64,000 nt of DNA, from assembly GCF_014195535.1 (NCBI RefSeq), contig NZ_JACIBY010000001.1:747748-811747 (forward strand), read 5' to 3'. Positions 8,877-16,278 of this stretch are shown here, piece after piece. How positions within the stretch are numbered: position 1 is the stretch's first letter; each line of letters begins with the position of its first letter. A model generated the notes under the pieces. The model was given only the letters and a program-made list of their open reading frames with translations, did not search any database and was not told the origin of the DNA. The position numbers and the translations under genes are program-made. Source of the stretch: Runella defluvii (GTDB lineage Bacteria > Bacteroidota > Bacteroidia > Cytophagales > Spirosomataceae).

Positions 8877-9803
8877 ATGCTTAAACTTGGATTTGTGAGT
8901 GCCATCTTGGCCGATTTTGGGTACGAACACGTGATTGATTTTGCCGCCAATCATGGCTTTTCGTGTGTAGAAATGATGTGCTGGCCCTCCGATAATGCCG
9001 ATGCGCGCCGCTATGCGGGGGTGGCGCACATCAACGCCGAGCGGGTGCTGACCGACAGCGCGTACGCCCAAAACTTGGTGTATTATGCCAAAGAAAAAGG
9101 AATTACGATTTCGGGCTTGGGCTATTATCCCAACCCCATGGACCCCGATGCCGAAAAGGCGGCTTATTTCCGTGAGCACATCAAAACCCTCATTAAGGCG
9201 GCGGCAAAGCTAGGTTTGCAGAATGTCAATACGTTTGTTGGGCGTGACCCGTCCAAAAATGTGACCGAAAACCTCAAGACGTTTGGCCAAGTGTGGCCCG
9301 AAATCATCAAGGTAGCCGAGGAACATAACGTGAAGATTGGTATCGAAAATTGCCCCATGTTTTTTACCAACGACGAATGGCCTGGAGGTAAAAACTTGGC
9401 CACGACGCCCGCGATTTGGGACCGAATGTTTGAAATTATTCCAAGTCCTATTTTAGGATTGAACTACGACCCGTCGCACATGATTTGGCAAATGATGGAT
9501 GAAGCCAAGCCAATTTACGATTACAAAGACCGCTTGCACCATATCCACCTCAAAGACGCAAAAGTGTATAAAGATAAGCTCGACCGCGTAGGAATTATGG
9601 CCAATCCGCTCGAATACCATAGTCCAAAACTCCCAGGCTTAGGTGATGTCAATTGGCGAAAATTCTTTGCGGCCCTGACCGACGTGCGCTACCGTGGTCC
9701 TGTGTGTATTGAGGTAGAAGACAAGGCGTATGAAGGCAGTATCGAAGATGTGAAGTCCGCGATTTTGACCAGCCGAAACTATTTGCGCCAGTTTTTGGGT
9801 TAA
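8877..9803 (+). CDS. Sugar phosphate isomerase/epimerase family protein
   Basis: 308-residue TIM-barrel protein of the xylose-isomerase-like superfamily (IolE/IolI/hydroxypyruvate isomerase relatives), cytoplasmic. The barrel begins with KLGFVSAILADF, and divalent-metal ligands expected of the fold are visible: Glu in IGIENCPMF (about 157), Asp/His in NYDPSHMIWQ (about 197-200), the HHIHLKDAK block (about 222-230) and the C-terminal Glu in PVCIEVEDKAYEG (about 283-287). These enzymes interconvert keto- and aldo-sugars or cyclitols; the substrate cannot be told. It lies between the cyclase and a radical SAM gene on the same strand, 39 bases before the latter. Confidence 0.85.
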   Translation: MLKLGFVSAILADFGYEHVIDFAANHGFSCVEMMCWPSDNADARRYAGVAHINAERVLTDSAYAQNLVYYAKEKGITISGLGYYPNPMDPDAEKAAYFREHIKTLIKAAAKLGLQNVNTFVGRDPSKNVTENLKTFGQVWPEIIKVAEEHNVKIGIENCPMFFTNDEWPGGKNLATTPAIWDRMFEIIPSPILGLNYDPSHMIWQMMDEAKPIYDYKDRLHHIHLKDAKVYKDKLDRVGIMANPLEYHSPKLPGLGDVNWRKFFAALTDVRYRGPVCIEVEDKAYEGSIEDVKSAILTSRNYLRQFLG

Positions 9804-9842
9804 TAGTTGACTCCATCGTTATTTGGTGTTAACAACCACTCC

Positions 9843-10865
9843 ATGAATCGCAACCTACAAGATGGGCTGAATTTTTTATCCAAACTCACGCGCAAGCGGG
9901 TTTGGAACGCCCTCAAAGTTATTTATAGTTTCTACGAGTCGAAGTCCACGGGCAAAGCTTTGCATCGTGGACTTCCGATGAGTATTTCGTTTGAACCTAC
10001 GACGTCCTGCAATTTACGCTGCCCCGAATGCCCCAGCGGTTTGCGGTCGTTTACGCGGCCTACGGGAATGTTGGACGGTGATTTGTTCAAACGCACCATC
10101 GACGAACTAGCCGATACCCTTTTGTACCTCATTTTTTATTTTCAAGGGGAACCTTACTTGCATCCTAAGTTTTTGGAATTGGTCAGTTATGCCTCCAAAA
10201 AAGGGATTTATACCGCTACTTCCACCAATGCACATTACTTAACCGATGCAGCGGCCCGTCGCACGGTGGAAAGCGGCCTCGACCGTTTGATTGTGTCCAT
10301 CGACGGCACAACGCAGGAGGTGTATCAGCAGTACCGAGTAGGAGGGAAGCTTGAAAAAGTGTTGGAAGGAACGCGTACCATCTTGAAATGGAAGAAGCAA
10401 CTCCGTTCCAAAACGCCACACGTTGTTTTTCAGTTTTTGGTCGTGCGTCCCAACGAACACCAAATTGAAGATGCCAAACGCCTCGCAAAAGAAATTGGGG
10501 TGGATGAAATAGGCTTTAAAACCGCTCAAATTTACGAATACGAGCAAGGCGACCCGCTTATCCCGACGATTGATAAGTATTCTCGCTATGCCCAAAATAC
10601 CGACGGCACCTACCGAATCAAAAATAGCCTCGACGGACATTGCTGGAAAATGTGGCATTCGTGCGTCATTACGTGGGATGGGAAAGTTGTCCCTTGCTGC
10701 TTCGATAAAGACGCTCATTATCGTCTTGGCGACGTGTCTGAAACTTCTTTTCAAACCCTTTGGCAAAGCAAAGCCTACACCGATTTTCGTCAAGCTCTGA
10801 TTCGCTCCCGTTCTGAAATTGAAATGTGTAAAAATTGCACCGAAGGAACGCAGGTGTGGGCGTAA
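9843..10865 (+). CDS. Radical SAM/SPASM domain protein
   Basis: Iron-sulfur enzyme of 340 aa that cleaves S-adenosylmethionine to start radical chemistry. The radical SAM cluster motif CNLRCPEC (C56, C60, C63) follows a basic N-terminal region, and the C-terminal SPASM region carries cysteines at C267, C274, C285, C286, C329 and C332 for auxiliary clusters. The layout (long N-terminus, CxxxCxxC, then WDGKVVPCCFDKD) resembles SPASM proteins acting on peptides or on cell-envelope/sugar substrates; the substrate is unknown. I use ATG 9843; the upstream TTG at 9807 would add 12 unlikely residues. It shares strand and short spacing with the sugar isomerase gene. Confidence 0.88.
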   Translation: MNRNLQDGLNFLSKLTRKRVWNALKVIYSFYESKSTGKALHRGLPMSISFEPTTSCNLRCPECPSGLRSFTRPTGMLDGDLFKRTIDELADTLLYLIFYFQGEPYLHPKFLELVSYASKKGIYTATSTNAHYLTDAAARRTVESGLDRLIVSIDGTTQEVYQQYRVGGKLEKVLEGTRTILKWKKQLRSKTPHVVFQFLVVRPNEHQIEDAKRLAKEIGVDEIGFKTAQIYEYEQGDPLIPTIDKYSRYAQNTDGTYRIKNSLDGHCWKMWHSCVITWDGKVVPCCFDKDAHYRLGDVSETSFQTLWQSKAYTDFRQALIRSRSEIEMCKNCTEGTQVWA

Positions 10866-10873
10866 AAGCAAGG

Positions 10874-11040
10874 GGCAAATGAGCAAATACGGCAAAGGGC
10901 AATTAGTAAATAGGGCAAGGGGCAAATGAGGCAAAGGGCAATTTAGTAAATAGGGCAAGTGGCAAATGAGGCAAAGGGCAATTTAGTAAATAGGGCAAGC
11001 TTGCAATTTGCCCCTTGCAAACTTGCCCTTTGCAAACTTG
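10874..11040. repeat. Tandem 40-bp GGCAAA repeat ending in a GCAAGTT hairpin
   Basis: Two exact-length 40-bp units (10921-10960 and 10961-11000) that are almost identical, preceded by a diverged 47-bp unit (10874-10920). The unit is built from GGCAAA, AGGGCAA and TAAATAGGGCAAG. The last part (10993-11028) has arms GGGCAAG and CTTGCCC, so it could fold as a bidirectional terminator between the converging radical SAM and YiaK genes. Related words occur at 33889 and 62164. Confidence 0.75.
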
Positions 11041-11044
11041 CTTC

Positions 11045-12064
11045 TTATAAAAATCCCGTCACTTCTTTCCAGACGTTTTCCAGTACAGGAATGCCCTGTT
11101 GACTGTTTTTGAGTCGGGTTGCTAGTACTCGCTCGCTTGGGTAGCTTACGTGGCCTTGCTCTTTGATGGGAACGGAGGTTTTATAATCTTCAATAATGGC
11201 GTCAATGGTCGAAGAAATACTTGAAAAGTTGCTTAGTTTCGACAAATCGAGCGCAATAAAAATCTGAGAAGAAGCCATTTCGGCGGGCTTTTGCGTGATT
11301 TCGTGCGTGGCTAATCCATTGGCTAAAGTAGCGGCCAAGACATCCAACAAAAACGAAAGTCCAGCGCCTTTCCAAAAACCCACGGGCAACGACCGCCACG
11401 ATTCCAAAATTTTGTCAGGTTCGTCGGTGAGGTTCCCGTCTTTATCGTATCCGCCTACTACGGAAAGTTTTTCATTTTTCATGACGGCCAATTCCATTGC
11501 TCCAAACGAATACTGCGACATGGCCATGTCGAGCACGATGGCTTCGTCGCCGTAGGGAGCGGCAAATACCAACGGATTGTTGCCTAGTTTGGGATTGGTG
11601 GCTCCCCATGCGGGCATGTTGGCAGTGGTATTGGTCCAGCCGATGAACGCAAAACCCGCTTTTGCTGCTTGCCAGCCGTACGCCCCACCGCGCATCCAGT
11701 GGTTGGTATTGGCCAACGCTACGCATCCGATCCCGTGTTTTTGGGCCAATTTCATGGCGCGTTCGGTAGCGAAAATGGCGTTGGAAGGCCCCGCTCCCAA
11801 ATTCCCGTTCCACTGCTCAATGCCCCCAAAACGGTGAACTATCGTCGGTTTGGCGTCGGGAATCACATAACCGTTGCGAACGTATTGGATGAAGCGAGGG
11901 AAACGGTTGATGCCGTGGGTATAGATTCCGTCAACACTATTCTGCGTAAAAGTCATGGCACATTCTTCGGCTCTTTTTTTGGGGAATTGATGTTGCAAAA
12001 GAATCCGCTTGAGCGTTTTGTGCATTTTATCCGCAGGAATTGTGAGGAGTTTGGGAGTTGACAT
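11045..12064 (-). CDS. yiaK: 3-dehydro-L-gulonate 2-dehydrogenase-like oxidoreductase (YiaK type)
   Basis: NAD(P)-dependent oxidoreductase of the malate/L-lactate dehydrogenase (Ldh_2) family, 339 aa, cytoplasmic. It matches the YiaK/DlgD branch that interconverts 2,3-diketo-L-gulonate and 3-dehydro-L-gulonate: the segments DGIYTHGINRFPRF (about 45-58), NTNHWMRGGAYGWQAA (about 119-134), NMPAWGATNPKLGNNPL (about 149-165) and FWKGAGLSFLLDVLAA (about 228-243) are typical, with the catalytic histidine in the THGINR block. The gene starts 20 bases after the PhyH gene stop, so both are probably one transcript. In this phylum such genes usually sit in uronate or ascorbate-type sugar catabolism; the exact substrate here is inferred. 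Confidence 0.85.
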   Translation of the reverse strand: MSTPKLLTIPADKMHKTLKRILLQHQFPKKRAEECAMTFTQNSVDGIYTHGINRFPRFIQYVRNGYVIPDAKPTIVHRFGGIEQWNGNLGAGPSNAIFATERAMKLAQKHGIGCVALANTNHWMRGGAYGWQAAKAGFAFIGWTNTTANMPAWGATNPKLGNNPLVFAAPYGDEAIVLDMAMSQYSFGAMELAVMKNEKLSVVGGYDKDGNLTDEPDKILESWRSLPVGFWKGAGLSFLLDVLAATLANGLATHEITQKPAEMASSQIFIALDLSKLSNFSSISSTIDAIIEDYKTSVPIKEQGHVSYPSERVLATRLKNSQQGIPVLENVWKEVTGFL

Positions 12065-12084
12065 AAGTCTTCTTTTTCAGTTAG

Positions 12085-12822
12085 TTATACGTCTAAAATA
12101 TGGCGACCTACTTCCCCAACACGTTCACTTGTTTCTTGGGTAATGTAGCGCTTTTGGTCAATTTGCTGAGGTTGGTCGCGGGTACAAAAATAACTGTGTA
12201 TGCTGCGACGGTCGCGCTCGGTGAAGTTGGTCGTGCCCCCATGCCAAACGTGCGAATTAAAAATAAATACCGAACCCGCAGGCGCAATGATGCGAATTTC
12301 GTCGGGATGTTTGTCGTTGGGGTCGGCCATGGCTTCGTCGGGCAGGGCGCTGCCCTTGTGGGTTTTGGGAACGATGCGGGTGGAGCCGTTTTGTTCCGTA
12401 AAATCGTCCAACAACCAAATGCTGTTGCACACCTTAAAAGAGCCGTCGGCGACGGCATTGCGCCAATCGACGTGGAGTTTTTGGTGACCTTTCCCAGGCT
12501 TGGCGGCCCGATAATTGAGCGATGACAACTTAAATTCGTGCCCCAAAACGGCTTCAATTCCTGCCAATACCCGTGGGTGGGTGTAAAAAATGTCAAAATC
12601 GGAGCCTTTGTTGACCAAATCGGCCAAGCGGTCGGCACCTTCTTCTTTGGGATGGCGAATGTATTTGGAATCGGCTAATTCTGAGCCTGCATTTTCACCT
12701 TCGTTGTTCATCAACTCCGCGAGTCGGTCGTTGACTTGTTTTACTTGTTCGGGGGTAAGTAACTGCCCTAAGTTAAGGTAACCGTTGGTGTCCAAAAACT
12801 CAATTTCTTCCTTGGTAAGCAT
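12085..12822 (-). CDS. Phytanoyl-CoA dioxygenase (PhyH) family Fe(II)/2-oxoglutarate oxygenase
   Basis: Predicted non-haem iron, 2-oxoglutarate-dependent hydroxylase, 245 aa, cytoplasmic. The double-stranded beta-helix shows the HxD pair in KLHVDWR (about 117-119), the distal histidine in FNSHVWHGGT (about 189-195), and an arginine in ERDRRSIHSYF (about 202-212) positioned to hold 2-oxoglutarate. Members of this family hydroxylate very varied small molecules, so the PhyH name does not imply phytanic acid. It is transcribed ahead of yiaK with a 20-base gap, and downstream of the 67-bp repeat array. Confidence 0.87.
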   Translation of the reverse strand: MLTKEEIEFLDTNGYLNLGQLLTPEQVKQVNDRLAELMNNEGENAGSELADSKYIRHPKEEGADRLADLVNKGSDFDIFYTHPRVLAGIEAVLGHEFKLSSLNYRAAKPGKGHQKLHVDWRNAVADGSFKVCNSIWLLDDFTEQNGSTRIVPKTHKGSALPDEAMADPNDKHPDEIRIIAPAGSVFIFNSHVWHGGTTNFTERDRRSIHSYFCTRDQPQQIDQKRYITQETSERVGEVGRHILDV

Positions 12823-12886
12823 TGTTTACTGTCGTTAAAAGCAGCGTTTATAAAATAGTAGAAACCAAAATACGACTATTTCTACT

Positions 12887-13221
12887 GCACGGTGAAGCGG
12901 GTTGCTCCCAACCCGCCTTTTGTGCTGAATGGTCAGGGTATGAGTACCCTGACGCACGGTGAAGCGGGTTGCTCCCAACCCGCCTTTTGTGCTGAATGGC
13001 CAGGGTATGAGTACCCTGACGCACTGTGAAGCGGGTTGCTCCCAACCCGCCTTTTGCGTCGAATGGTCAGGGTATGAGTACCCTGACGCACTGTGAAGCT
13101 GGTTGCTCTCAACCCGCCTTTTGCGTCGAATGGTCAGGGTATGAGTACCCTGACGCACGGTGAAGCGGGTTGCTCCCAACCCGCCTTTTGTGCTGAATGG
13201 TCAGGGTATGAGTACCCTGAC
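12887..13221. repeat. Five tandem 67-bp units, each with two hairpins
   Basis: Five units with an exact 67-bp period start at 12887, 12954, 13021, 13088 and 13155; a GCAC scrap of a sixth begins at 13222. Each contains GCGGGTTG-CTCC-CAACCCGC followed on the plus strand by TTTT, and a second stem CAGGGTA-TGAG-TACCCTG. Units differ at few positions (TGTGCTG versus TGCGTCG; one stem arm is mutated in unit 4). The array fills the space between the M14 peptidase stop and the PhyH start, both on the minus strand. No gene is seen here; the 114-residue reading frame across it is repeat translation. Confidence 0.95.
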
Positions 13222-13226
13222 GCACG

Positions 13227-15782
13227 CTATTCTCCCCCCAATGGGTTAGGTGTAGTGATGTTGGCACCGAAAAACAACGCGTTGAAAAACATCTTTTCGG
13301 TCCCGTACCAAATTCCACGGAAACTGGGGTTGTCGGAGAAAAGAATGACGCGTCCGCTTCCCTCTGGAGCTATAACAACGGCGGCAGAACTGCTAATTTT
13401 TTTCAACGATTGAGGATGTACATAGCCCGTCAAATAGGGTTTGTCGGAATATTGAACCACCGTATTGTAAGGACTAGCAGAAGGCTCTAAAAAGGTGTTA
13501 TTGTTTCGGTAAAGGGCAATTTTGCGGTTTTTGTAGCCGAAGCCAATGGGGTGCGTAATGTCCAAATCAGCCTCAAAAATGGCTCCTCCTGTATTTTTTG
13601 AGCCTTCCGAAGCGACGGCATCTTCGTAGTTAATACGCCCGCGTTTGGCCAGTGCTGTCGAATCGGCCTTGGTGTTTGTCCGTAATTTCTCTTTGACAAT
13701 GTCGCTGCGAATCGCCCATTCGGAAGCCGTTTTAAGGGTTACGAGCGTACCGCCGTTGGCTACCCATTGCTTGATTTTAGGCGCGAGCGCACGGTCGTAT
13801 TGTCCCGAAACCAGCACAATGACGTTGTACTTGCTGAGGTTGAGTCGTGGAAGCATCCCGACATCGACTTTAGTAATAGGCATTCCTACGTGCGTATCGA
13901 GCCAATACCACACTTCGCCTACTTCGTTGCCATTTACCCCCTGACCCACCGCAATGAGCGCTTCGGGTTTGGTTACTTTTTGGAAGGTGTTACTTCCCAA
14001 ATCGACCCCCATTTGGCTATAACCCGTCGGTACACCTACAAACGAAACGCCTGCTTCTTGGCCAGCCGCTTTGATGGCTTCGTAAAGGGCATCGGGCGAA
14101 AGGTTTTGGGTTTCAACGGGCACCATCAACGCCCCGTGGCTGTACGATTTGTCCCCAATCTTAAATGATTTGGTGGCAACTTTGACCAAAATACCTTGAC
14201 TTACCAAACGATATAGCGCTTTGGTCGCCATAAAATCGGAGTAGTCGAGCAAGTAAGCGTAGGGTGATTTGGTAGGAATAGTTACCGTCGATTGCATAAA
14301 TTCTTGGCCAATGCGCGCTCCCTTTGCAATTGGTGTACGAACCTCGCCTTGGGCTAATCCAAACGCTAACGGTAAGTTCCACGCCGAAGCGTCATAAAAA
14401 AGGCTGTCGGCAAATTTGGTAGGTTTCTCAAACACACTTTGCACGAGGCGGTACTGGGGCTGAGCAGTGGGAACAAAGAGCGCTTTCCCCTTTTCATACA
14501 CCTTTCCGTCGATGGTGAGGTTGTCGGTCAATTGATAACATTCGATGTGGTGGTGCAACAGCGTTTGCGTAAAACGGCGTAGGCGCGTTGCGTCCACACT
14601 TTCGCCTACTACATAGCCTTTGATGGGGTTTTTGTTGCCTTCTGAAATGGCCGAAGCAAAAAATTCACGTTGGAATTTGAGCAAATTTGGGCGCTCGTCC
14701 ACGGCAGCTTGGCAGGTCGCCAAGGCGCAAACGAGTTGGTTGCGTATCGTAAACGCGAAGGTAACGGGGCCGTTGGGGCTGTCTTGTACAAAACCCCGCG
14801 AGCTTGCCTGTTCAAACAACAACCCCAGTCCACCTTCCATGTCGGGGTAGCTGGAGCCGTAGCCTGGGTACAAGTTATCAAACGACTCTTTGGTATAATA
14901 AAACGACCCAATGGCGTTCAAGGCTTTTTCGTAGTATTTGGCAAATTTCCCGTTGAGGGTTTTATAAACGTACTGCGGCACGAGTGGGTTTTCGGCGTTT
15001 TCTTTGGTGGGTTCAAAGAAAAAAGTGGCGTTAGTACCCATTTCGTGGTGGTCGGTGACGACGTTGGGGAGCCATTGGTGGTAAAACTTCAAGCGGTTCT
15101 GGCTTTCGACGTGGACGGCCAAGTACCAGTCGCGGTTGAGGTCAAACCAGTAGTGGTTTGTGCGGCCGCCAGGCCATACTTCGAGGTGTTCGCGGTCGTT
15201 GTTGTCGGATACCAGAGGGGTACCACGGTGTTGGTTGACCCAACTCACAAAACGGTCGCGCCCGTCGGGGTTGAGCACGGGTTCAATCAAGACCACCGAT
15301 TCGTCCAACATCTTTTTGGCGTCTTCGTCTTCACAGGCGGCGAAATAATAAGCCGCCAAAATCATGGCTTCTCCTCCCGACGTTTCATTGCCGTGAACGT
15401 TGGCCCCGAGCTGAACAAAAACGGGCATTTTGGCTACGTCAGGCATGGCCGTGTTGGGGTCGGTGAGTTTTAAGTGCTCGTTTTGTAATTCGGGCAACTT
15501 GGCCATGTTGGCGGGCGACGAAAAAAATACGACCAAGTGCGGGCGTTTTTCGTAGGTTTCTCCAATAACTTTCACCTGCACGCGCTCCGACAGGCGGTCG
15601 AGTTCGTACATGTAAGCCACCAAGCGGTCGTAACGGGTTTGGTAATCGCCAATCGCGTGCCCCAAAAACTGTTCGGGGGTGGGTATCGAAGGATTAAATT
15701 TTTTGTTGGGGAAAAAGTAACCGTTTTGGGCATGAAGGCACAGGGTCACGCCCATAAAAAAGGCAAGAAAAAGTTGTCTCAT
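13227..15782 (-). CDS. Secreted M14 family zinc carboxypeptidase, 851 aa
   Basis: Exported metallopeptidase. A signal peptide (1-19, ending LHAQ) is followed by an M14 domain with zinc ligands H130 and E133 in ANVHGNETSGG, the substrate-binding NPDGRDR (about 173-179) and LNRDW (about 221), and the third ligand in TDHHEMG (about 248). The glutamate expected late in the domain lies near GLLFEQASSRG (about 330). About 450 further residues form C-terminal domains, longer than a standalone carboxypeptidase and common in Bacteroidota periplasmic members. It would trim peptides in the periplasm. The stop lies 5 bases from the 67-bp array. Confidence 0.9.
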   Translation of the reverse strand: MRQLFLAFFMGVTLCLHAQNGYFFPNKKFNPSIPTPEQFLGHAIGDYQTRYDRLVAYMYELDRLSERVQVKVIGETYEKRPHLVVFFSSPANMAKLPELQNEHLKLTDPNTAMPDVAKMPVFVQLGANVHGNETSGGEAMILAAYYFAACEDEDAKKMLDESVVLIEPVLNPDGRDRFVSWVNQHRGTPLVSDNNDREHLEVWPGGRTNHYWFDLNRDWYLAVHVESQNRLKFYHQWLPNVVTDHHEMGTNATFFFEPTKENAENPLVPQYVYKTLNGKFAKYYEKALNAIGSFYYTKESFDNLYPGYGSSYPDMEGGLGLLFEQASSRGFVQDSPNGPVTFAFTIRNQLVCALATCQAAVDERPNLLKFQREFFASAISEGNKNPIKGYVVGESVDATRLRRFTQTLLHHHIECYQLTDNLTIDGKVYEKGKALFVPTAQPQYRLVQSVFEKPTKFADSLFYDASAWNLPLAFGLAQGEVRTPIAKGARIGQEFMQSTVTIPTKSPYAYLLDYSDFMATKALYRLVSQGILVKVATKSFKIGDKSYSHGALMVPVETQNLSPDALYEAIKAAGQEAGVSFVGVPTGYSQMGVDLGSNTFQKVTKPEALIAVGQGVNGNEVGEVWYWLDTHVGMPITKVDVGMLPRLNLSKYNVIVLVSGQYDRALAPKIKQWVANGGTLVTLKTASEWAIRSDIVKEKLRTNTKADSTALAKRGRINYEDAVASEGSKNTGGAIFEADLDITHPIGFGYKNRKIALYRNNNTFLEPSASPYNTVVQYSDKPYLTGYVHPQSLKKISSSAAVVIAPEGSGRVILFSDNPSFRGIWYGTEKMFFNALFFGANITTPNPLGGE

Positions 15783-15826
15783 ACGAGTAAGTAAATGGTT
15801 TGAAGTGAAGTTAGAAGGGCAATAGA

Positions 15827-15834
15827 CAAATATA
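15827..15834 (-). promoter_or_regulatory. Candidate -7 box (TATATTTG on minus strand) for the M14 gene
   Basis: CAAATATA on the plus strand is an exact minus-strand TAnnTTTG, 44 bases upstream of the M14 start. No -33 match was seen at 19-21 bases. Confidence 0.4.
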
Positions 15835-15868
15835 CGTATTTCAGGTTATTGAAAACTTTTTTAAATAA

Positions 15869-15893
15869 AACTGATAAAACAGTTGTATAACTG
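15869..15893. promoter_or_regulatory. Candidate BlaI operator: AACTG-N6-CAGTT-N4-AACTG
   Basis: Three alternating half-sites, AACTG (15869), CAGTT (15880) and AACTG (15889), make two overlapping dyads. They cover the -33 element of the promoter immediately upstream of the BlaI-type gene. BlaI dimers bind dyads and repress their own operon, so autoregulation is a natural inference. The half-site differs from the classical TACA/TGTA of staphylococci. Confidence 0.5.
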
Positions 15894-15913
15894 AAAAATC
15901 AGGTGTAAGTTTG
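15883..15913 (+). promoter_or_regulatory. Promoter: TTG -33 element, 20-bp spacer, TAAGTTTG -7 box
   Basis: TTG at 15883-15885 and TAAGTTTG at 15906-15913 are separated by 20 bp, the spacing expected of Bacteroidota promoters. The start codon of the BlaI-type gene is only 4 bases after the -7 box, so the transcript is probably leaderless. Confidence 0.55.
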
Positions 15914-15917
15914 AGGC

Positions 15918-16277
15918 ATGGAAGAACTAACACGCACAGAAGAGCGCATCATGCAAATCATTTGGGATTTGGAACGATGCTTTGTCAAAGACATTATTGA
16001 GCGACTCGACGACGAGCCTAAGCCACCTTACAACACGATTTCATCGGTCGTTCGTATTTTGGAGAAAAAAGGGTTTGTTGGGTTTAAAGCCTACGGAAAG
16101 ACGTACGAATACTTTCCTATTATCCCCAAAGAGTCGTACGGAAAACAAACCTTTCACAAGGTATTAGCCAATTATTTTGATAATTCACCCGCTAGTTTAT
16201 TGTCGTTTATGGTCAATGACAAAACGTTGGACGCGGCTGAAATAGAACGACTTCGCCAATTTATAAACAACCAGTAA
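15918..16277 (+). CDS. BlaI/MecI/CopY family transcriptional repressor
   Basis: Winged-helix DNA-binding repressor of 119 aa. The N-terminal 75 residues carry the family pattern: LTRTEERIMQIIWDLERCFV, a recognition helix around PPYNTISSVVRILEKKGFV (about 36-54), and a wing with AYGKTYEYFPI. The C-terminal half (about 80-119) is the dimerisation part and carries the region normally cut after induction. It is followed after one base by the BlaR1-type sensor protease gene, the classic arrangement in which the protease responds to cell-wall stress or beta-lactam-like signals and inactivates the repressor. The signal here is unknown; no beta-lactamase gene is adjacent. Confidence 0.92.
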   Translation: MEELTRTEERIMQIIWDLERCFVKDIIERLDDEPKPPYNTISSVVRILEKKGFVGFKAYGKTYEYFPIIPKESYGKQTFHKVLANYFDNSPASLLSFMVNDKTLDAAEIERLRQFINNQ

Positions 16278-16278
16278 G

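Noticed and set aside
10239-10958. 239-codon minus-strand frame opposite the radical SAM gene
   Set aside because: Antisense to a gene with complete cluster motifs; its start lies in the GGCAAA repeat and encodes Leu/Pro repeats.
12835-13179. 114-codon minus-strand frame across the 67-bp array, with a repeating SGYSYPDH motif
   Set aside because: It is the translation of the tandem repeats; the period is 67 bp, not a multiple of three, so the frame changes between units and no stable protein repeat is encoded.
12887-13221. Possible CRISPR array
   Set aside because: The 67-bp units are contiguous with no unique spacers, and no cas genes are present.
14670-15473. 267-codon plus-strand open frame opposite the M14 gene
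   Set aside because: It lies wholly antisense to a gene with a signal peptide and complete zinc motif; its protein is valine/glycine-rich with no domain, as is common in antisense frames of GC-rich coding DNA.
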